A DNA stretch of 64,000 bases from Arenibacterium halophilum (GTDB lineage: Bacteria; Pseudomonadota; Alphaproteobacteria; Rhodobacterales; Rhodobacteraceae), in NCBI RefSeq assembly GCF_005938225.1, contig NZ_VCPC01000002.1, positions 1,302,001 to 1,366,000 of the forward strand, in the 5' to 3' direction. Below are positions 29,167 through 39,356 of the stretch, piece after piece; the first letter of the stretch is position 1, and each line of letters opens with the position of its first letter. The notes under the pieces were generated by a model, which was given only the letters and a program-made list of their open reading frames with translations, had not been told where the DNA came from and did no database searches. The position numbers were made by a program, and so were the translations under genes.

Positions 29167-30045
29167 ATGAACAAAGCAGTCAGGTTTCTTCTGGGCACCG
29201 CCGTGGTCGCAGGCGCGGTCGGCTGGGCCGTTTCGGCGCCCCAGCGGGCGGATACTGCGAATATGCCCCAAGGCGACGCCACGAGGGGCGAAACCGTGTT
29301 CTGGGCAGCAGGCTGCGCCTCGTGCCATGCCACGCCCGGTGCCGAGGGCGACGCGCGTCTGGTGCTGGCCGGTGGCTACCGCATCAACAGCCCCTTCGGC
29401 ACTTTTGTGGCGCCAAACATTTCCCCTTCCGACGCCGGCATCGCCGGGTGGAGCGCGGCCGATCTGGCCGATGCGCTGATTGCCGGCGTGTCGCCTGAGG
29501 GGCAGCATTATTACCCCTCGTTGCCCTATACCACCTATACGCACATGACGCTGCCGGACGTGGCCGACCTGAAGGCGTACATGGACACGCTGCCGCCCTC
29601 GGACGTGGCAAGCCAGCCGCATGACATTGGGTTTCCCTTCAACATCCGCCGCGGGCTTGGGCTGTGGAAACGGCTGTACCTTGACGACGATTGGGTGATG
29701 CCCGCCGACACGCCGCAACTTGAACGCGGCCGCTATCTGGTCGAGGCGCTGGGCCATTGCGCCGAATGCCACACGCCGCGCGACCAGTTCGGTGGGCTGG
29801 ACCGCGCGCGCTGGCTGCAAGGTGCGCCCAACCCTTCGGGCGACGGGCGCATTCCGGGGATCGACCCTGGCAGCCTGAGCTGGTCCGCACAGGACATCGC
29901 CTATTACCTGGAAAGCGGGTTCACCCCTGAATTCGACAGCGCGGGCGGCGAGATGACCGACGTGATCGCCAACATGGCCAAGCTGACCGCCGAGGACCGC
30001 GAAGCCATCGCCGCCTATGTGAAATCGGTGCCCCCGGCGCAGTAG
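29167..30045 (+). CDS. Diheme cytochrome c
   Basis: A 292-residue exported electron carrier with signal peptide MNKAVRFLLGTAVVAGAVGWAVSAP. Two heme-binding motifs are present, CASCH in the first domain and CAECH in the second. Typical surrounding segments are seen: YRINSPFGTFVAPNISP and YLVEALGHCAECHTPRD. This layout matches cytochrome subunits of membrane alcohol, sorbitol or aldehyde dehydrogenases that normally have two or three such domains. No dehydrogenase subunit is adjacent. Start chosen at MNKAVRF with GGAGG upstream. Confidence 0.92.
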   Translation: MNKAVRFLLGTAVVAGAVGWAVSAPQRADTANMPQGDATRGETVFWAAGCASCHATPGAEGDARLVLAGGYRINSPFGTFVAPNISPSDAGIAGWSAADLADALIAGVSPEGQHYYPSLPYTTYTHMTLPDVADLKAYMDTLPPSDVASQPHDIGFPFNIRRGLGLWKRLYLDDDWVMPADTPQLERGRYLVEALGHCAECHTPRDQFGGLDRARWLQGAPNPSGDGRIPGIDPGSLSWSAQDIAYYLESGFTPEFDSAGGEMTDVIANMAKLTAEDREAIAAYVKSVPPAQ

Positions 30046-30051
30046 CCGGGC

Positions 30052-30216
30052 CTATTCAGGCTTTTTCGCCTCTGCCGCCGCCTTCATCCGGGCGATCAGC
30101 GCGGCCTTGGGGTCGGGTTTGCCGAACGGGTTCTTGCGGCTGCCCTTGGCGTTATGCTCGCTGTGGCGGGGAACGCCTTTCGCGCCCTTCGGCGCGCCGG
30201 ATTTGCTGTAGTCCAT
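30052..30216 (-). CDS. Small basic conserved protein downstream of lipA
   Basis: A 54-residue ORF, MDYSKSGAPKGAKGVPRHSE followed by HNAKGSRKNPFGKPDPKAALIARMKAAAEAKKPE. It is rich in Lys, Gly and Ala and has no signal or membrane segment. GAGGAAAACC precedes the start, 10 bases after the lipA stop, so the two are co-transcribed. Homologues of this length with the same opening are, as I recall, common in Rhodobacteraceae. Function unknown; the basic, partly disordered make-up would suit nucleic acid or ribosome binding. Confidence 0.7.
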   Translation of the reverse strand: MDYSKSGAPKGAKGVPRHSEHNAKGSRKNPFGKPDPKAALIARMKAAAEAKKPE

Positions 30217-30226
30217 CTGGTTTTCC

Positions 30227-31180
30227 TCAAGCGATGCCCAGTTTCTTTTGCCGCGCGTCGCGCAGCCGGGCGAAATCGTCGCCCGCGTGATAAGACGACC
30301 GCGTCAAAGGCGTGGCCGAAACCATCAGAAAGCCCTTGTTGAAGGCGGTCTTTTCGTAGTTCGCAAATTCCTCGGGCGTCACGAAACGGTCGATGGCGTG
30401 ATGCTTGGGCGTGGGTTGCAGGTACTGGCCGATGGTCAGGAAATCGATATCGGCGGCGCGCATGTCCTCCATCACCTGAACGACCTGCTGGCGGGTTTCG
30501 CCAAGGCCGACCATGATGCCCGACTTGGTGAACATCGACGGGTCCAATTCTTTCACTCGCTGCAACAGCCGCAGCGAATGGAAATAGCGCGCGCCGGGCC
30601 GTACCTCGGGGTAAAGCCCCGGCACGGTTTCCAGATTGTGGTTGAACACGTCGGGCCGCGCCTCGACCACAACCTCAAGTGCCTCGGGCCCGCAGCGGAT
30701 GAAATCGGGAGTCAGGATTTCAATTGTCGTGTCGGGGCTGCGATGGCGGATCGCGCGGATCGTCTGGGCGAAATGGTCGGCGCCGCCATCTTCGATATCG
30801 TCGCGGTCGACGCTGGTGATCACCACATGGTTCAGACCCAGCTTTTCCACCGCATGGGCAACGCGGCCGGGCTCGAACGCATCCAGCGCCTCGGGCGGCT
30901 TGCCGGTGGCAATGTTGCAAAAGGTGCAGGCGCGGGTGCAGACCTCGCCCATGATCATCATGGTGGCGTGGCCCTGGCTCCAGCATTCGCCGACGTTGGG
31001 GCATCCGGCCTCTTCGCAGACAGTGGTCAGCTTGTTGTCGCGCATGATCTTGGCGGTTTCGGCATACCCCTTCCCGCCGGGCGCCTTCACCCGGATCCAG
31101 GCCGGTTTCTTTGGCTGGGCATTGTCGGGACGATGCGCCTTTTCAGGATGGCGCTGGGCGGGAATTTTGAGATCGCGCAC
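30227..31180 (-). CDS. lipA: Lipoyl synthase
   Basis: A 317-residue radical SAM enzyme inserting two sulfurs into octanoyl groups of dehydrogenase E2 subunits and GcvH. It has the auxiliary cluster motif [13 protein letters not shown] and the radical SAM motif CTRACTFC, plus [29 protein letters not shown] and the C-terminal [10 protein letters not shown]. It forms an operon with the small basic protein downstream. Confidence 0.97.
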   Translation of the reverse strand: MRDLKIPAQRHPEKAHRPDNAQPKKPAWIRVKAPGGKGYAETAKIMRDNKLTTVCEEAGCPNVGECWSQGHATMMIMGEVCTRACTFCNIATGKPPEALDAFEPGRVAHAVEKLGLNHVVITSVDRDDIEDGGADHFAQTIRAIRHRSPDTTIEILTPDFIRCGPEALEVVVEARPDVFNHNLETVPGLYPEVRPGARYFHSLRLLQRVKELDPSMFTKSGIMVGLGETRQQVVQVMEDMRAADIDFLTIGQYLQPTPKHHAIDRFVTPEEFANYEKTAFNKGFLMVSATPLTRSSYHAGDDFARLRDARQKKLGIA

Positions 31181-31375
31181 GGGTTTGCCTTTGGTATCGC
31201 TGAAAGCTTTGCCATAACATAAGCGAGCTTAAGGGAAAGTGCCAGCCACGCAGTTCTGCCATGCACGCCGTGCAGCCGGGTTGTGTGGCCTGAATTACAG
31301 AACGTGCCGGCAGTGGGTGGTATCCGGCATCATGCCCCGGTTCGGGGGGCTCATGCGTCATGCGGAGGATGCGCC

Positions 31376-32278
31376 ATGCAGAAAGACTGGGAGACGTTTC
31401 AAACCGATTTCAGGAAGCAGAAGGCAAAGTTCAAACCGGTCAAGGCCAGCGACGCCGAGAAGCTGCGAAAGGCGCTGATCGACGCGCTGAAACAGGCATG
31501 GGATGCCGAAGATACGCTGCGCGAAACGATCGCGGCAGCCGCAAAGGCCGGGATCAAGGGCGCCAAGCCCGAGGATTTCCAGAAAGACAAGGATTTCGCC
31601 CGCGCCCTTGATGCATGGAAGAAACAGTCGGCGGTTCACAAGACGCAACTCAAGGCGTTGGAGGCATACTGCAAAAACGCGGACAAGCTGTATCTGGATT
31701 GGAAAAAGCGCCACGACGCCATCGAGAAAAGCGTGAAGAAAAGCAAGGAAGCGCCTGCCGCGAAGAAAGAAATCACCGCCACTATCAAGGAGTCGGCCAC
31801 CGCGCTGGAGGATGTGAAGACAGCCGCCGAGGTCTTCAGCAAACTGAAAGTGGCCGAAGTGTTCTATGCCGCGAATGAAAAGCGCACGATCGAGACGCTT
31901 TTGAAGAAAGAGGTCAAAAAATCCGCGCCGAAAGAGTTGCCCAAGATTCTGGAGCCCGCAGAAGGCAAGAAGAACCAGAAAGTCGCCACCACCATGCTGA
32001 AAAAAGTGAAGGACCTTTGTAAGTCAGCACAGGACTTGGCGGTGGAGGCGCCCAAGAAGGCGCTGGGTGACCTGAAAAAGGCACAAAAGCAGTTCGAGGC
32101 CTTGGCAGACATTCACAACGGCTATCAGGCGGCTGAAAAGAAACAGAAGAAGGAAATCGCAGCCTCGGAGGCCAAGGCCGACATTCTGCGCGCGATCAAG
32201 GCGGTGCAGCAGGCCCACAAAGAGGCGCAGGCCCATCTGAAAGAGGCAGAGGATCAGGTCGGCAAGGCTCCGGCGTAA
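31376..32278 (+). CDS. Lysine-rich, all-helical protein of unknown function
   Basis: A 300-residue protein, one fifth lysine (60 of 300), with Ala and Glu making up most of the rest. It has no signal peptide and no membrane helix. The sequence is a string of amphipathic helices (for example KALIDALKQAWDAEDTLRET and KAVQQAHKEAQAHLKEAEDQ), so long coiled coils are expected. A strong GGAGG 8 bases before the ATG sets the start. I do not recognise a family. Possible roles include a histone-like DNA- or polyanion-binding protein or a structural filament; both are guesses. Confidence 0.75.
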   Translation: MQKDWETFQTDFRKQKAKFKPVKASDAEKLRKALIDALKQAWDAEDTLRETIAAAAKAGIKGAKPEDFQKDKDFARALDAWKKQSAVHKTQLKALEAYCKNADKLYLDWKKRHDAIEKSVKKSKEAPAAKKEITATIKESATALEDVKTAAEVFSKLKVAEVFYAANEKRTIETLLKKEVKKSAPKELPKILEPAEGKKNQKVATTMLKKVKDLCKSAQDLAVEAPKKALGDLKKAQKQFEALADIHNGYQAAEKKQKKEIAASEAKADILRAIKAVQQAHKEAQAHLKEAEDQVGKAPA

Positions 32279-32518
32279 GACGCCGCGGCGCGGCACGGTG
32301 CCCCAAGGGTTTTGCGTGCGAACAGGTTTGTTCTGCGCCAAAAGAACATGCAGTTCCGTGCGGATCTTCTTCTGTCTGCTCGCATTTCGCGCGCATGGCA
32401 GGTTTTCACAAAACTTCACCTCTCAGGTGGTTGAGGCCCGGCTGGAATCGCCTTAGGTCAAGCCGCAGCGCAGCATTGCTGCTTGCAAGACTCCTCCACC
32501 TCGAAGAAAGGACGTTTG

Positions 32519-33067
<549 letters not shown>

Positions 33068-33078
33068 TTTGAACGCTT

Positions 33079-33101
33079 GGGCGCCCCGCAAAGGGGCGCC
33101 C
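33079..33101 (+). terminator. Hairpin after the peroxiredoxin gene
   Basis: GGGCGCCCC - GCAAA - GGGGCGCCC, a 9-bp GC stem 12 bases after the stop. The T-run is displaced (TTTT about 10 bases later). Confidence 0.7.
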
Positions 33102-33148
33102 GCCAACAGTTTTAACGAACCAGCACCGTAGTGAATTTATTAACGATT

Positions 33149-33165
33149 GTTTCCAGTAAGGAAAC
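33149..33165. promoter_or_regulatory. GTTTCC-N5-GGAAAC palindrome, third copy
   Basis: GTTTCCAGTAAGGAAAC matches the site at 1405 in arms and spacing. It stands between two convergent genes, which is unusual for an operator; nearby TTAACG and a DnaA box suggest some other DNA-level role. A degenerate relative, GTTTCC-N5-ATAAAC, is at 34604-34620. Confidence 0.4.
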
Positions 33166-33272
33166 GCACCTGTGGCGCTGACGCAACGACGATCCGACAG
33201 TTACATGCAAATGGACGTGAGTTGATAAACTAACCCAGCTCAAAAGCGAATCGGTTTCCGGTTTTTTCGTGG

Positions 33273-33281
33273 TTATCCACA
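33273..33281 (+). promoter_or_regulatory. Perfect DnaA box (TTATCCACA)
   Basis: Exact consensus DnaA-binding 9-mer in the intergenic region downstream of the DUF6456 gene. A second perfect copy is at 34540-34548 and a one-mismatch copy (TTATCCACT) at 33986-33994 inside the gene. Confidence 0.55.
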
Positions 33282-33341
33282 GGCGCGGCGCGGTCCTGGT
33301 CGGCGCCGAAACGATCCTGATCTACGCTTGCATGGATCAGC

Positions 33342-34490
33342 CTAGCCAATCATGCGGTCGGACGATCCGGTTGTTTCGTAGTGCCGCTTGAGCCGCTGCA
33401 GAGCGATCCTCAGCACGATCTTGCCCGACCGGGCCGACCAGCCCAACCGCCGTTCAGCTGCTTCCAGACCTTCAAGATGACAGCAGCAGCGCAACGCCAC
33501 CTCGCTCAGGCCCGGGCCCATATCCGTCAGCGCAGCCGCCACGCGATCGCGCGCCGCCGCAGGCCCCCGCGGCAGATCGGGCGCTTTCGCCATGTCGCCG
33601 CGCGCCCCGCCTGTCAGGAACCTGTCCCAGTTCTGGGCCACGCGCGGCCCCATCTGTGACAGCTCGAAATCTTCGCGCAAACGCTCGCCCGCGCGCACCA
33701 GGTCATCCGACAGGAACGGCTTGCCATCCTTGTCCTTGCGCCGGGCCAGCGCGATCAGCGGGCTTTCCGCCATGTTATAGCGCACGCGTCGCGGCCGTTC
33801 GTCATCAGGGTCGACAATTGTGATCTCGGTTGAGCCTTTACCGAGAAACGCTTGTTTTGCATCGGCAAATCCGAACTCAACATCGCTGCGGCGCTGATTT
33901 TCCTGGTCGGCCACAAGCTTGCCAAGCGCGCTGCGTCCGGCCGCGGTGATGTAATAGCGGCACAGGCGTCCCGGCACGGCACAGTTTATCCACTGTTTCA
34001 ATGCCATCGCCCGTGCAATGCTTGAATCGACCACCGCCGTGCGCGCATTGGCACCGGTGCCATCGTCGCGAACCACAACCGCCTTATCCATGTTCTCGGC
34101 GACGGCAAGCACCGCCCCGGTTTCGCACAACCGACGCAGAATCCGTGCGGCTTCGGCATTCAGGGTGACGGTATCGGGCAAGGCGTCTTTGCGTTCATTA
34201 TCCATGACGTGAGTTCCATTTTCCATCTTGCGGGAAAGGCTCGGCTTTCCGCCGTGAGGGTTGGCCCCCGGGAAGTAGGTGCGCGCCAGAAACTCCAGTG
34301 CCTCGTCAACCAGCGGATCATCGCGCTGCGTTTCTATGCGACGGATCTGTCGCAATATGGTCGAGGCGTGGCATTGAGCGGTGCGCGCCAGATCGCGGAT
34401 CGACAGTTCCTTTTCCGTATGCAGCAGATAGCGCCACGCCGGTTTTGGAACCCAGCGCGGCGCGCGCGGAGTGAAAAGCGAATTTACCAT
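33342..34490 (-). CDS. DUF6456-type helix-turn-helix protein
   Basis: A 382-residue cytoplasmic protein. The N-terminal HTH reads LSIRDLARTAQCHASTILRQIRRIE. Residues about 230-370 form the conserved DUF6456-like block (NMAESPLIALARRKDKDGKPFLSDDLVRAGERLREDFELSQMGPRVAQNWDRF and EVALRCCCHLEGLEAAERRLGWSARSGKIVLRIALQRLKRHY), the second part looking like another DNA-binding fold. It is paired divergently with the DUF6477 gene, a combination I remember from Rhodobacteraceae. An upstream GTG (34547) overlaps a DnaA box; the ATG at 34490, preceded by AGGTACTCAC, is preferred. Regulatory target unknown. Confidence 0.8.
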   Translation of the reverse strand: MVNSLFTPRAPRWVPKPAWRYLLHTEKELSIRDLARTAQCHASTILRQIRRIETQRDDPLVDEALEFLARTYFPGANPHGGKPSLSRKMENGTHVMDNERKDALPDTVTLNAEAARILRRLCETGAVLAVAENMDKAVVVRDDGTGANARTAVVDSSIARAMALKQWINCAVPGRLCRYYITAAGRSALGKLVADQENQRRSDVEFGFADAKQAFLGKGSTEITIVDPDDERPRRVRYNMAESPLIALARRKDKDGKPFLSDDLVRAGERLREDFELSQMGPRVAQNWDRFLTGGARGDMAKAPDLPRGPAAARDRVAAALTDMGPGLSEVALRCCCHLEGLEAAERRLGWSARSGKIVLRIALQRLKRHYETTGSSDRMIG

Positions 34491-34539
34491 GTGAGTACCT
34501 GTCCCAAGCGCTGTCCCGAGCGCTTTCGTTAAGGAAGAG

Positions 34540-34548
34540 TTATCCACA
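34540..34548 (+). promoter_or_regulatory. Perfect DnaA box upstream of the DUF6456 gene
   Basis: TTATCCACA, about 50 bases upstream of the preferred DUF6456 start and overlapping its alternative GTG start. The nearby palindrome TTGTTAACAA (34575-34584) adds to an AT-rich control region shared with the divergent DUF6477 gene. DnaA could act here as a transcription factor. Confidence 0.5.
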
Positions 34549-34714
34549 ACCTAGGGGCGATTTGGTTACCTGTTTGTTAACAACAACGTGCGGTTTATCA
34601 TTGTTTCCAAACGATAAACGCCAATGAACAGGGCGCACGGTCTCATGCGGGTTCAGGCAACACCCGAATTTCTGTGCCATTGTTAAAGCGTGGGGCCAAA
34701 CATGGAATGCAACC

Positions 34715-35032
34715 ATGCAAGATATAATGACAATGTTGAACCGGCTACGCCGCCCCCGCCTCTTGATCCGGGCCGCGCGGCTTGGGGCACAGGACTACTC
34801 GCGCGACAGGCATCTCAAGCGGATACTGGGGTATGGGCCAGCACCAAGGCCGGCCGCCGCGCTGTTGCAGTTGCTGGAAATGGAAGTGGCGCTGAATGAA
34901 CAGCGCCAATCCGAAGATGCCGGGTATTCACTCACCCGGCACGTGGACATCCTGATCGCCATGATGGGCGAGTCGCGGTTGCTGGCCTCGACAATGCCGA
35001 CGGTCGTGACCAGCGAGATGCCGATCAGGTAA
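34715..35032 (+). CDS. DUF6477-type small protein
   Basis: A 105-residue protein beginning MQDIMTMLNRLRRPRLLIRA, with SLTRHVDILIAMMGESRLL near the end. Both segments match the roseobacter DUF6477 family as I remember it. It is mostly helical, basic at the N-terminus and without a signal peptide. Its last eight bases overlap the end of the convergent methyltransferase gene. The function is unknown. Confidence 0.78.
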   Translation: MQDIMTMLNRLRRPRLLIRAARLGAQDYSRDRHLKRILGYGPAPRPAAALLQLLEMEVALNEQRQSEDAGYSLTRHVDILIAMMGESRLLASTMPTVVTSEMPIR

Positions 35033-36569
35033 AGGCGTCGGGCATGCTGGCCTTTTTGGTCGCCACATAGGCGTCAAGCGCCTCGGCGATCCCCGGGTCA
35101 AGCTCGGGTTGCTGATAGGTATTCAGCAGGGTTTCGACCCGCTTCGCCGCCAGCGTCACGGTATCGCGCGCGCCTTCCTCTTCCCAGGTCTCGAAAGGTT
35201 TGTAGTCGAGCAGGTTGGTCCGCCAGAAAGCGCTTTTGAAGTTTGCCTGCGTGTGGGCACAGCCCAGATAGTGCCCGCCGGGGCCAACCTCGGCGATGGC
35301 GCCCATGGCCTGGTCTTCCTCGGTCACGCCGACTCCGCGCGCGAGGTGGTGCAGCACGCCAAGCTGATCTGCATCCATCACGAATTTCTCAAAGCTCGAG
35401 ACCAGCCCGCCTTCCAGCCAGCCACAGGCGTGCAGCATGAAGTTCACACCGCCCATCAGCGCCGCATTCAGGGTGTTTGACGTTTCATAGGCTGCCTGCG
35501 CATCGGGCAGCTTCGACCCGCACAGCCCGCCGCCCGAGCGGTACGGCAGATTCATCCGCCGCGCCAGCTGACCCGCGCCATAGAGGATGTGCGACGCTTC
35601 GGGGGTGCCAAAGGTCGGCGCGCCCGAGTTCATGTCGATCGAGGTTACGAAGGTGCCAAAGATGATCGGGGCACCGGGGCGCACCAGCTGGTTATAGGCG
35701 ATGCCGGCCAGCACTTCGGCCAGAACCTGCGTCAGAGTCCCCGCAACCGAGACCGGCGCCATCGCGCCGCCCACGATGAAGGGCGACAGGATGCAGGCCT
35801 GGTTGTTCTCGGCGTACACCTCCATCGCGCCCATCATCACGTCGTCAAACGTCATGGGCGAGTTCACGTTGATAAGCGAGGTCATCACCGTGTTGTCCTG
35901 CACGAACTGCTTTCCAAACAGGATCTCGCACATCTCGACACTGTCCTGCGCGCGGCTGGGTTCGGTGACCGACCCCATGAACGGCTTGTCCGACAGCGTC
36001 ATATGCGCCTGAAGCATGTCAAGGTGGCGCTTGTTTACAGGGATGTCAGTCGGTTCGCAGACCGTGCCGCCCGAGTGGTGCAGCCACTTCGACATGTAGC
36101 CCAGTTTCACGAACTTGCGGAAATCGTCCATCGTTGCATAGCGGCGCCCGCCGTTCATGTCGCGCACGAAGGGCGGCCCATAGACCGGAGCAAGGACGAG
36201 GTTGCGCCCGCCGATCACCACGTTCTTTTCGGGGTTGCGCGCGTGCTGCGTGAATTCGCGCGGCGCCGTGGAACACAGCTGACGTGCCAGACCGCGCGGG
36301 ATGCGAACCCGCTCGCCATCGACATCGGCACCCGCATTGCGCCAGCGTTCCAGCGCGGCAGGGTTGTTCACGAAATTCACACCGATCTCGGCCAGAACCG
36401 TTTCGGCATTGGTCTCGATGATCTCAAGCGCCTCTTCGTTCAGAATTTCGAAGTTGGGGATGTTGCGCTCGATGTATTTCGCCGTTTCGATCACCACGGC
36501 GGTGCGTTCAGCGCGCCGCGCTGCTCCGCCACCGCCACGAGTCCGCTTGCGTGCCGCTTGTTCTGACAT
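35025..36569 (-). CDS. MttB-family (trimethylamine methyltransferase-like) protein without pyrrolysine
   Basis: A 514-residue TIM-barrel methyltransferase. RYATMDDFRKFVKLGYMSKWLHHSGGTVCEPTDIPVNKRHLDMLQAHMTLSDKPF, GGAMAPVSVAGTLTQVLAEVLAGI and NLPYRSGGGLCGSKLPDAQAAYET are typical of the family. The frame is uninterrupted, so there is no amber pyrrolysine codon. Such members include glycine betaine methyltransferase (MtgB) and others whose substrates are methylated amines or betaines. No corrinoid protein is adjacent. It is divergent from guaA. Roseobacters often have several paralogues. Confidence 0.9.
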   Translation of the reverse strand: MSEQAARKRTRGGGGAARRAERTAVVIETAKYIERNIPNFEILNEEALEIIETNAETVLAEIGVNFVNNPAALERWRNAGADVDGERVRIPRGLARQLCSTAPREFTQHARNPEKNVVIGGRNLVLAPVYGPPFVRDMNGGRRYATMDDFRKFVKLGYMSKWLHHSGGTVCEPTDIPVNKRHLDMLQAHMTLSDKPFMGSVTEPSRAQDSVEMCEILFGKQFVQDNTVMTSLINVNSPMTFDDVMMGAMEVYAENNQACILSPFIVGGAMAPVSVAGTLTQVLAEVLAGIAYNQLVRPGAPIIFGTFVTSIDMNSGAPTFGTPEASHILYGAGQLARRMNLPYRSGGGLCGSKLPDAQAAYETSNTLNAALMGGVNFMLHACGWLEGGLVSSFEKFVMDADQLGVLHHLARGVGVTEEDQAMGAIAEVGPGGHYLGCAHTQANFKSAFWRTNLLDYKPFETWEEEGARDTVTLAAKRVETLLNTYQQPELDPGIAEALDAYVATKKASMPDAFT

Positions 36570-36764
36570 CTCTGATCCCCGGAATCCGATTGCACTCTGG
36601 CTGTTGATCTAGCCCGAGCCCACGGTTGCCCGCGCGCCAAAGACGCCCCTTGCGGGCAAAAAGCGACATGCCTTTGCGTGATGCGCGTCCCAAGGCACGG
36701 GAAAGCCCGCCCCACCCCATTCGCGCGCTTGCACGCCTCGGGTTTGGTCGCTAATGCCAAGGCC

Positions 36765-38324
36765 ATGACACAGACTCATGATCGTCTTCTCATCATCGAC
36801 TTCGGCAGCCAGGTCACGCAGCTCATCGCGCGCCGCCTGCGCGAGCTGAACGTCTACTGCGAAATCCACCCCTACCAGAACGTGAGCGATGCCTTCCTGG
36901 CGGAATTCGCGCCCAAGGCGGTGATCTTTTCGGGCGGCCCCGACAGCGTCACGCGCGAAGGCTCTCCGCGCCCGCCGCAATCGGTCTATGACCTTGGCGT
37001 GCCGATCCTTGGTATCTGCTATGGCCAGCAGGTCATGATGCACGATCTGGGCGGCAAGGTGGAACGCGGCCACGGCACCGCCGAATTCGGCCGCGCCTAT
37101 GTTACGCCCGACGATCAGCGGATCGACCTGCTGGCGGGCTGGTTCCTTGAAGCCCGCGAACAGGTCTGGATGAGCCACGGTGACCACGTGAGCCAGATTG
37201 CGCCCGGCTTTGAGGTCTATGGCACCTCGCCCAACGCGCCTTTCGCGATCACGGCAGATCTGTCGCGCAATTTCTTTGCGGTGCAGTTCCACCCCGAGGT
37301 GCATCACACCCCGAACGGCAAGACGCTGTACGAAAACTTTGTCCGCCTCGCCGGGTTCAAGGGCGACTGGACGATGGATGCCTATCGCGACGAGGCCGTG
37401 CGCCGCATCCGCGAACAGGTGGGCGATGCCAAGGTGATCTGCGCGCTGTCCGGCGGCGTCGACAGCTCGGTTGCCGCTGCGCTGATCCACGAGGCGATCG
37501 GCGATCAGCTGACCTGTGTTTTCGTCGACCACGGGCTGCTGCGCCTGAACGAGGCCGAGGAAGTCGTGGGCATGTTCCGCGACCACATGAACCTGTCGGT
37601 GATCCACGCGCAGGAACAGGATCTGTTCCTTGGCGAACTGGAAGGCGTGAGCGACCCCGAGGTGAAGCGCAAGACCATCGGGCGGCTGTTCATCGACGTG
37701 TTCCAGAAATACGCCGACCAGATTGACGGCGCGCGGTTCCTGGCGCAGGGCACGCTGTATCCGGACGTGATCGAAAGCGTGTCGTTCAGCGGCGGGCCTT
37801 CGGTCACCATCAAGTCGCACCACAACGTGGGCGGATTGCCCGAAAAGATGGGCCTGACGCTGGTGGAACCGCTGCGCGAACTGTTCAAGGACGAGGTGCG
37901 CGCGCTGGGCCACGAGCTTGGCCTGCCGGCCAGCTTCATCGGGCGCCATCCCTTCCCAGGCCCCGGTCTTGCGATCCGCTGCCCCGGAGAAATTACCCGC
38001 GACAAGCTGGAGATCCTGCGCAAGGCGGATGCGGTTTACATCGACCAGATCCGCAAGCATGGGCTGTACGATGACATCTGGCAGGCCTTTGTCGCCATCC
38101 TCCCGGTGCGCACCGTGGGCGTGATGGGCGACGGGCGCACCTATGATTTTGCCTGCGCCCTGCGCGCGGTCACCAGCGTTGATGGCATGACAGCGGATTA
38201 CTATCCGTTCAGCCACGATTTCCTGGGCGAAACCGCGACCCGCATCATCAACGAAGTGCCGGGCATCAACCGCGTCACCTATGACATCACCTCGAAACCT
38301 CCGGGCACGATCGAGTGGGAATAA
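36765..38324 (+). CDS. guaA: GMP synthase (glutamine-hydrolysing)
   Basis: A 519-residue enzyme converting XMP to GMP. It has a class I glutamine amidotransferase domain ([15 protein letters not shown], nucleophile Cys in [17 protein letters not shown]), an ATP pyrophosphatase domain ([15 protein letters not shown]) and a C-terminal dimerisation domain ([45 protein letters not shown]). Start set at [14 protein letters not shown]; the extra upstream residues in the open frame are not conserved. Confidence 0.97.
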   Translation: MTQTHDRLLIIDFGSQVTQLIARRLRELNVYCEIHPYQNVSDAFLAEFAPKAVIFSGGPDSVTREGSPRPPQSVYDLGVPILGICYGQQVMMHDLGGKVERGHGTAEFGRAYVTPDDQRIDLLAGWFLEAREQVWMSHGDHVSQIAPGFEVYGTSPNAPFAITADLSRNFFAVQFHPEVHHTPNGKTLYENFVRLAGFKGDWTMDAYRDEAVRRIREQVGDAKVICALSGGVDSSVAAALIHEAIGDQLTCVFVDHGLLRLNEAEEVVGMFRDHMNLSVIHAQEQDLFLGELEGVSDPEVKRKTIGRLFIDVFQKYADQIDGARFLAQGTLYPDVIESVSFSGGPSVTIKSHHNVGGLPEKMGLTLVEPLRELFKDEVRALGHELGLPASFIGRHPFPGPGLAIRCPGEITRDKLEILRKADAVYIDQIRKHGLYDDIWQAFVAILPVRTVGVMGDGRTYDFACALRAVTSVDGMTADYYPFSHDFLGETATRIINEVPGINRVTYDITSKPPGTIEWE

Positions 38325-38430
38325 AACGGAGGGCCGCCTAAGGCCACCGAAAGCACGCGGCGATTGAGGAGGAGCCCGCAATGCAGGGCGGGAGGAGCGC
38401 CATTCAACCGGCTGCGCCGCAGGGGCAGGT

Positions 38431-39333
38431 ATGAACGCCACGTTCAAGGCAGCGCTGTGGATGATTGGCGCCATCGTGTCGTTCACGTTGATGGCGATCG
38501 CCGGTCGCGCCGTCAGCCACGCGGCCGATACCTTTGAAATCATGCTCTACCGCAGCCTGTTCGGGCTGATCGCCGTAGCCATCTTTCTGACGGCCACGCG
38601 CAAGTGGCGTTTGGTGAAAACGCCAGTCATCGGGCTGCACATTACGCGCAACATATTGCATTTCACCGGGCAGAACCTGTGGTTCCTGGCCATCACCATC
38701 GCCCCGTTGGCGCTGGTGTTTTCGATGGAATTCACCGCACCGCTCTGGGTGCTGGTGCTGTCGCCGCTGTTCCTCGGCGAAACCATGACGCGCACGCGCG
38801 GGTTTTGCGCGGCTTTGGGGTTTCTTGGTATCCTCATCGTCGCCCGCCCCGATCCGGCCGATATCAACATGGGCTTTGTGGCCGCCGCCGTCGCCGCCAT
38901 CTTTTTCGCAGGGACTCACATCTGCACAAAGCGACTGACCCGTACCGAGGCCACCGCAGGCATCATGTTCTGGATCACCGCCCTGCAACTGGTGCTTGGT
39001 CTGGTCACCGCCGGGTATGACGGCGATATCCTGCTGCCCGATGCGCAAACCGCGCCCTGGCTGGCGCTGATCGGGCTGTGCGGGCTGGTGGCGCATACCT
39101 GCATCACCACGGCCCTGTCGATTGCCCCTGCCTCGGTTGTGGTGCCGTTTGATTTTGCCCGCCTGCCCACCATCGCCATCGTCGCCATGGTGCTTTACGC
39201 CGAACCTCTGGACCCGTGGATCCTGCTGGGCGCGGCGCTGATCTTTGCTGCGAACTATCTGAATATCATGACGGAAACCCGCAAGCGTGTTAGAAAACCT
39301 GGATACAGTTCAGTAAGAAAAGACGTTCTTTAG
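38431..39333 (+). CDS. DMT-superfamily (EamA) transporter
   Basis: A 300-residue inner-membrane protein with ten hydrophobic helices in two EamA repeats (FTLMAIAGRAVSHAADTFEIMLYRSLFG; NMGFVAAAVAAIFFAGTHICTKRLTRTEATAGIMFW). These are drug/metabolite exporters of unknown substrate. The last 15 residues (KRVRKPGYSSVRKDVL) are coded in much lower-GC DNA than the rest, so the original C-terminus may have been replaced at the junction with the AT-rich patch that follows. Confidence 0.9.
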   Translation: MNATFKAALWMIGAIVSFTLMAIAGRAVSHAADTFEIMLYRSLFGLIAVAIFLTATRKWRLVKTPVIGLHITRNILHFTGQNLWFLAITIAPLALVFSMEFTAPLWVLVLSPLFLGETMTRTRGFCAALGFLGILIVARPDPADINMGFVAAAVAAIFFAGTHICTKRLTRTEATAGIMFWITALQLVLGLVTAGYDGDILLPDAQTAPWLALIGLCGLVAHTCITTALSIAPASVVVPFDFARLPTIAIVAMVLYAEPLDPWILLGAALIFAANYLNIMTETRKRVRKPGYSSVRKDVL

Positions 39334-39356
39334 CATACTCACATGAGCGAGCTGCA

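Noticed and set aside
32279-32518. Possible riboswitch ahead of the peroxiredoxin gene
   Set aside because: Only one short hairpin (CACCT-CTC-AGGTG) is visible and no known aptamer core was recognised.
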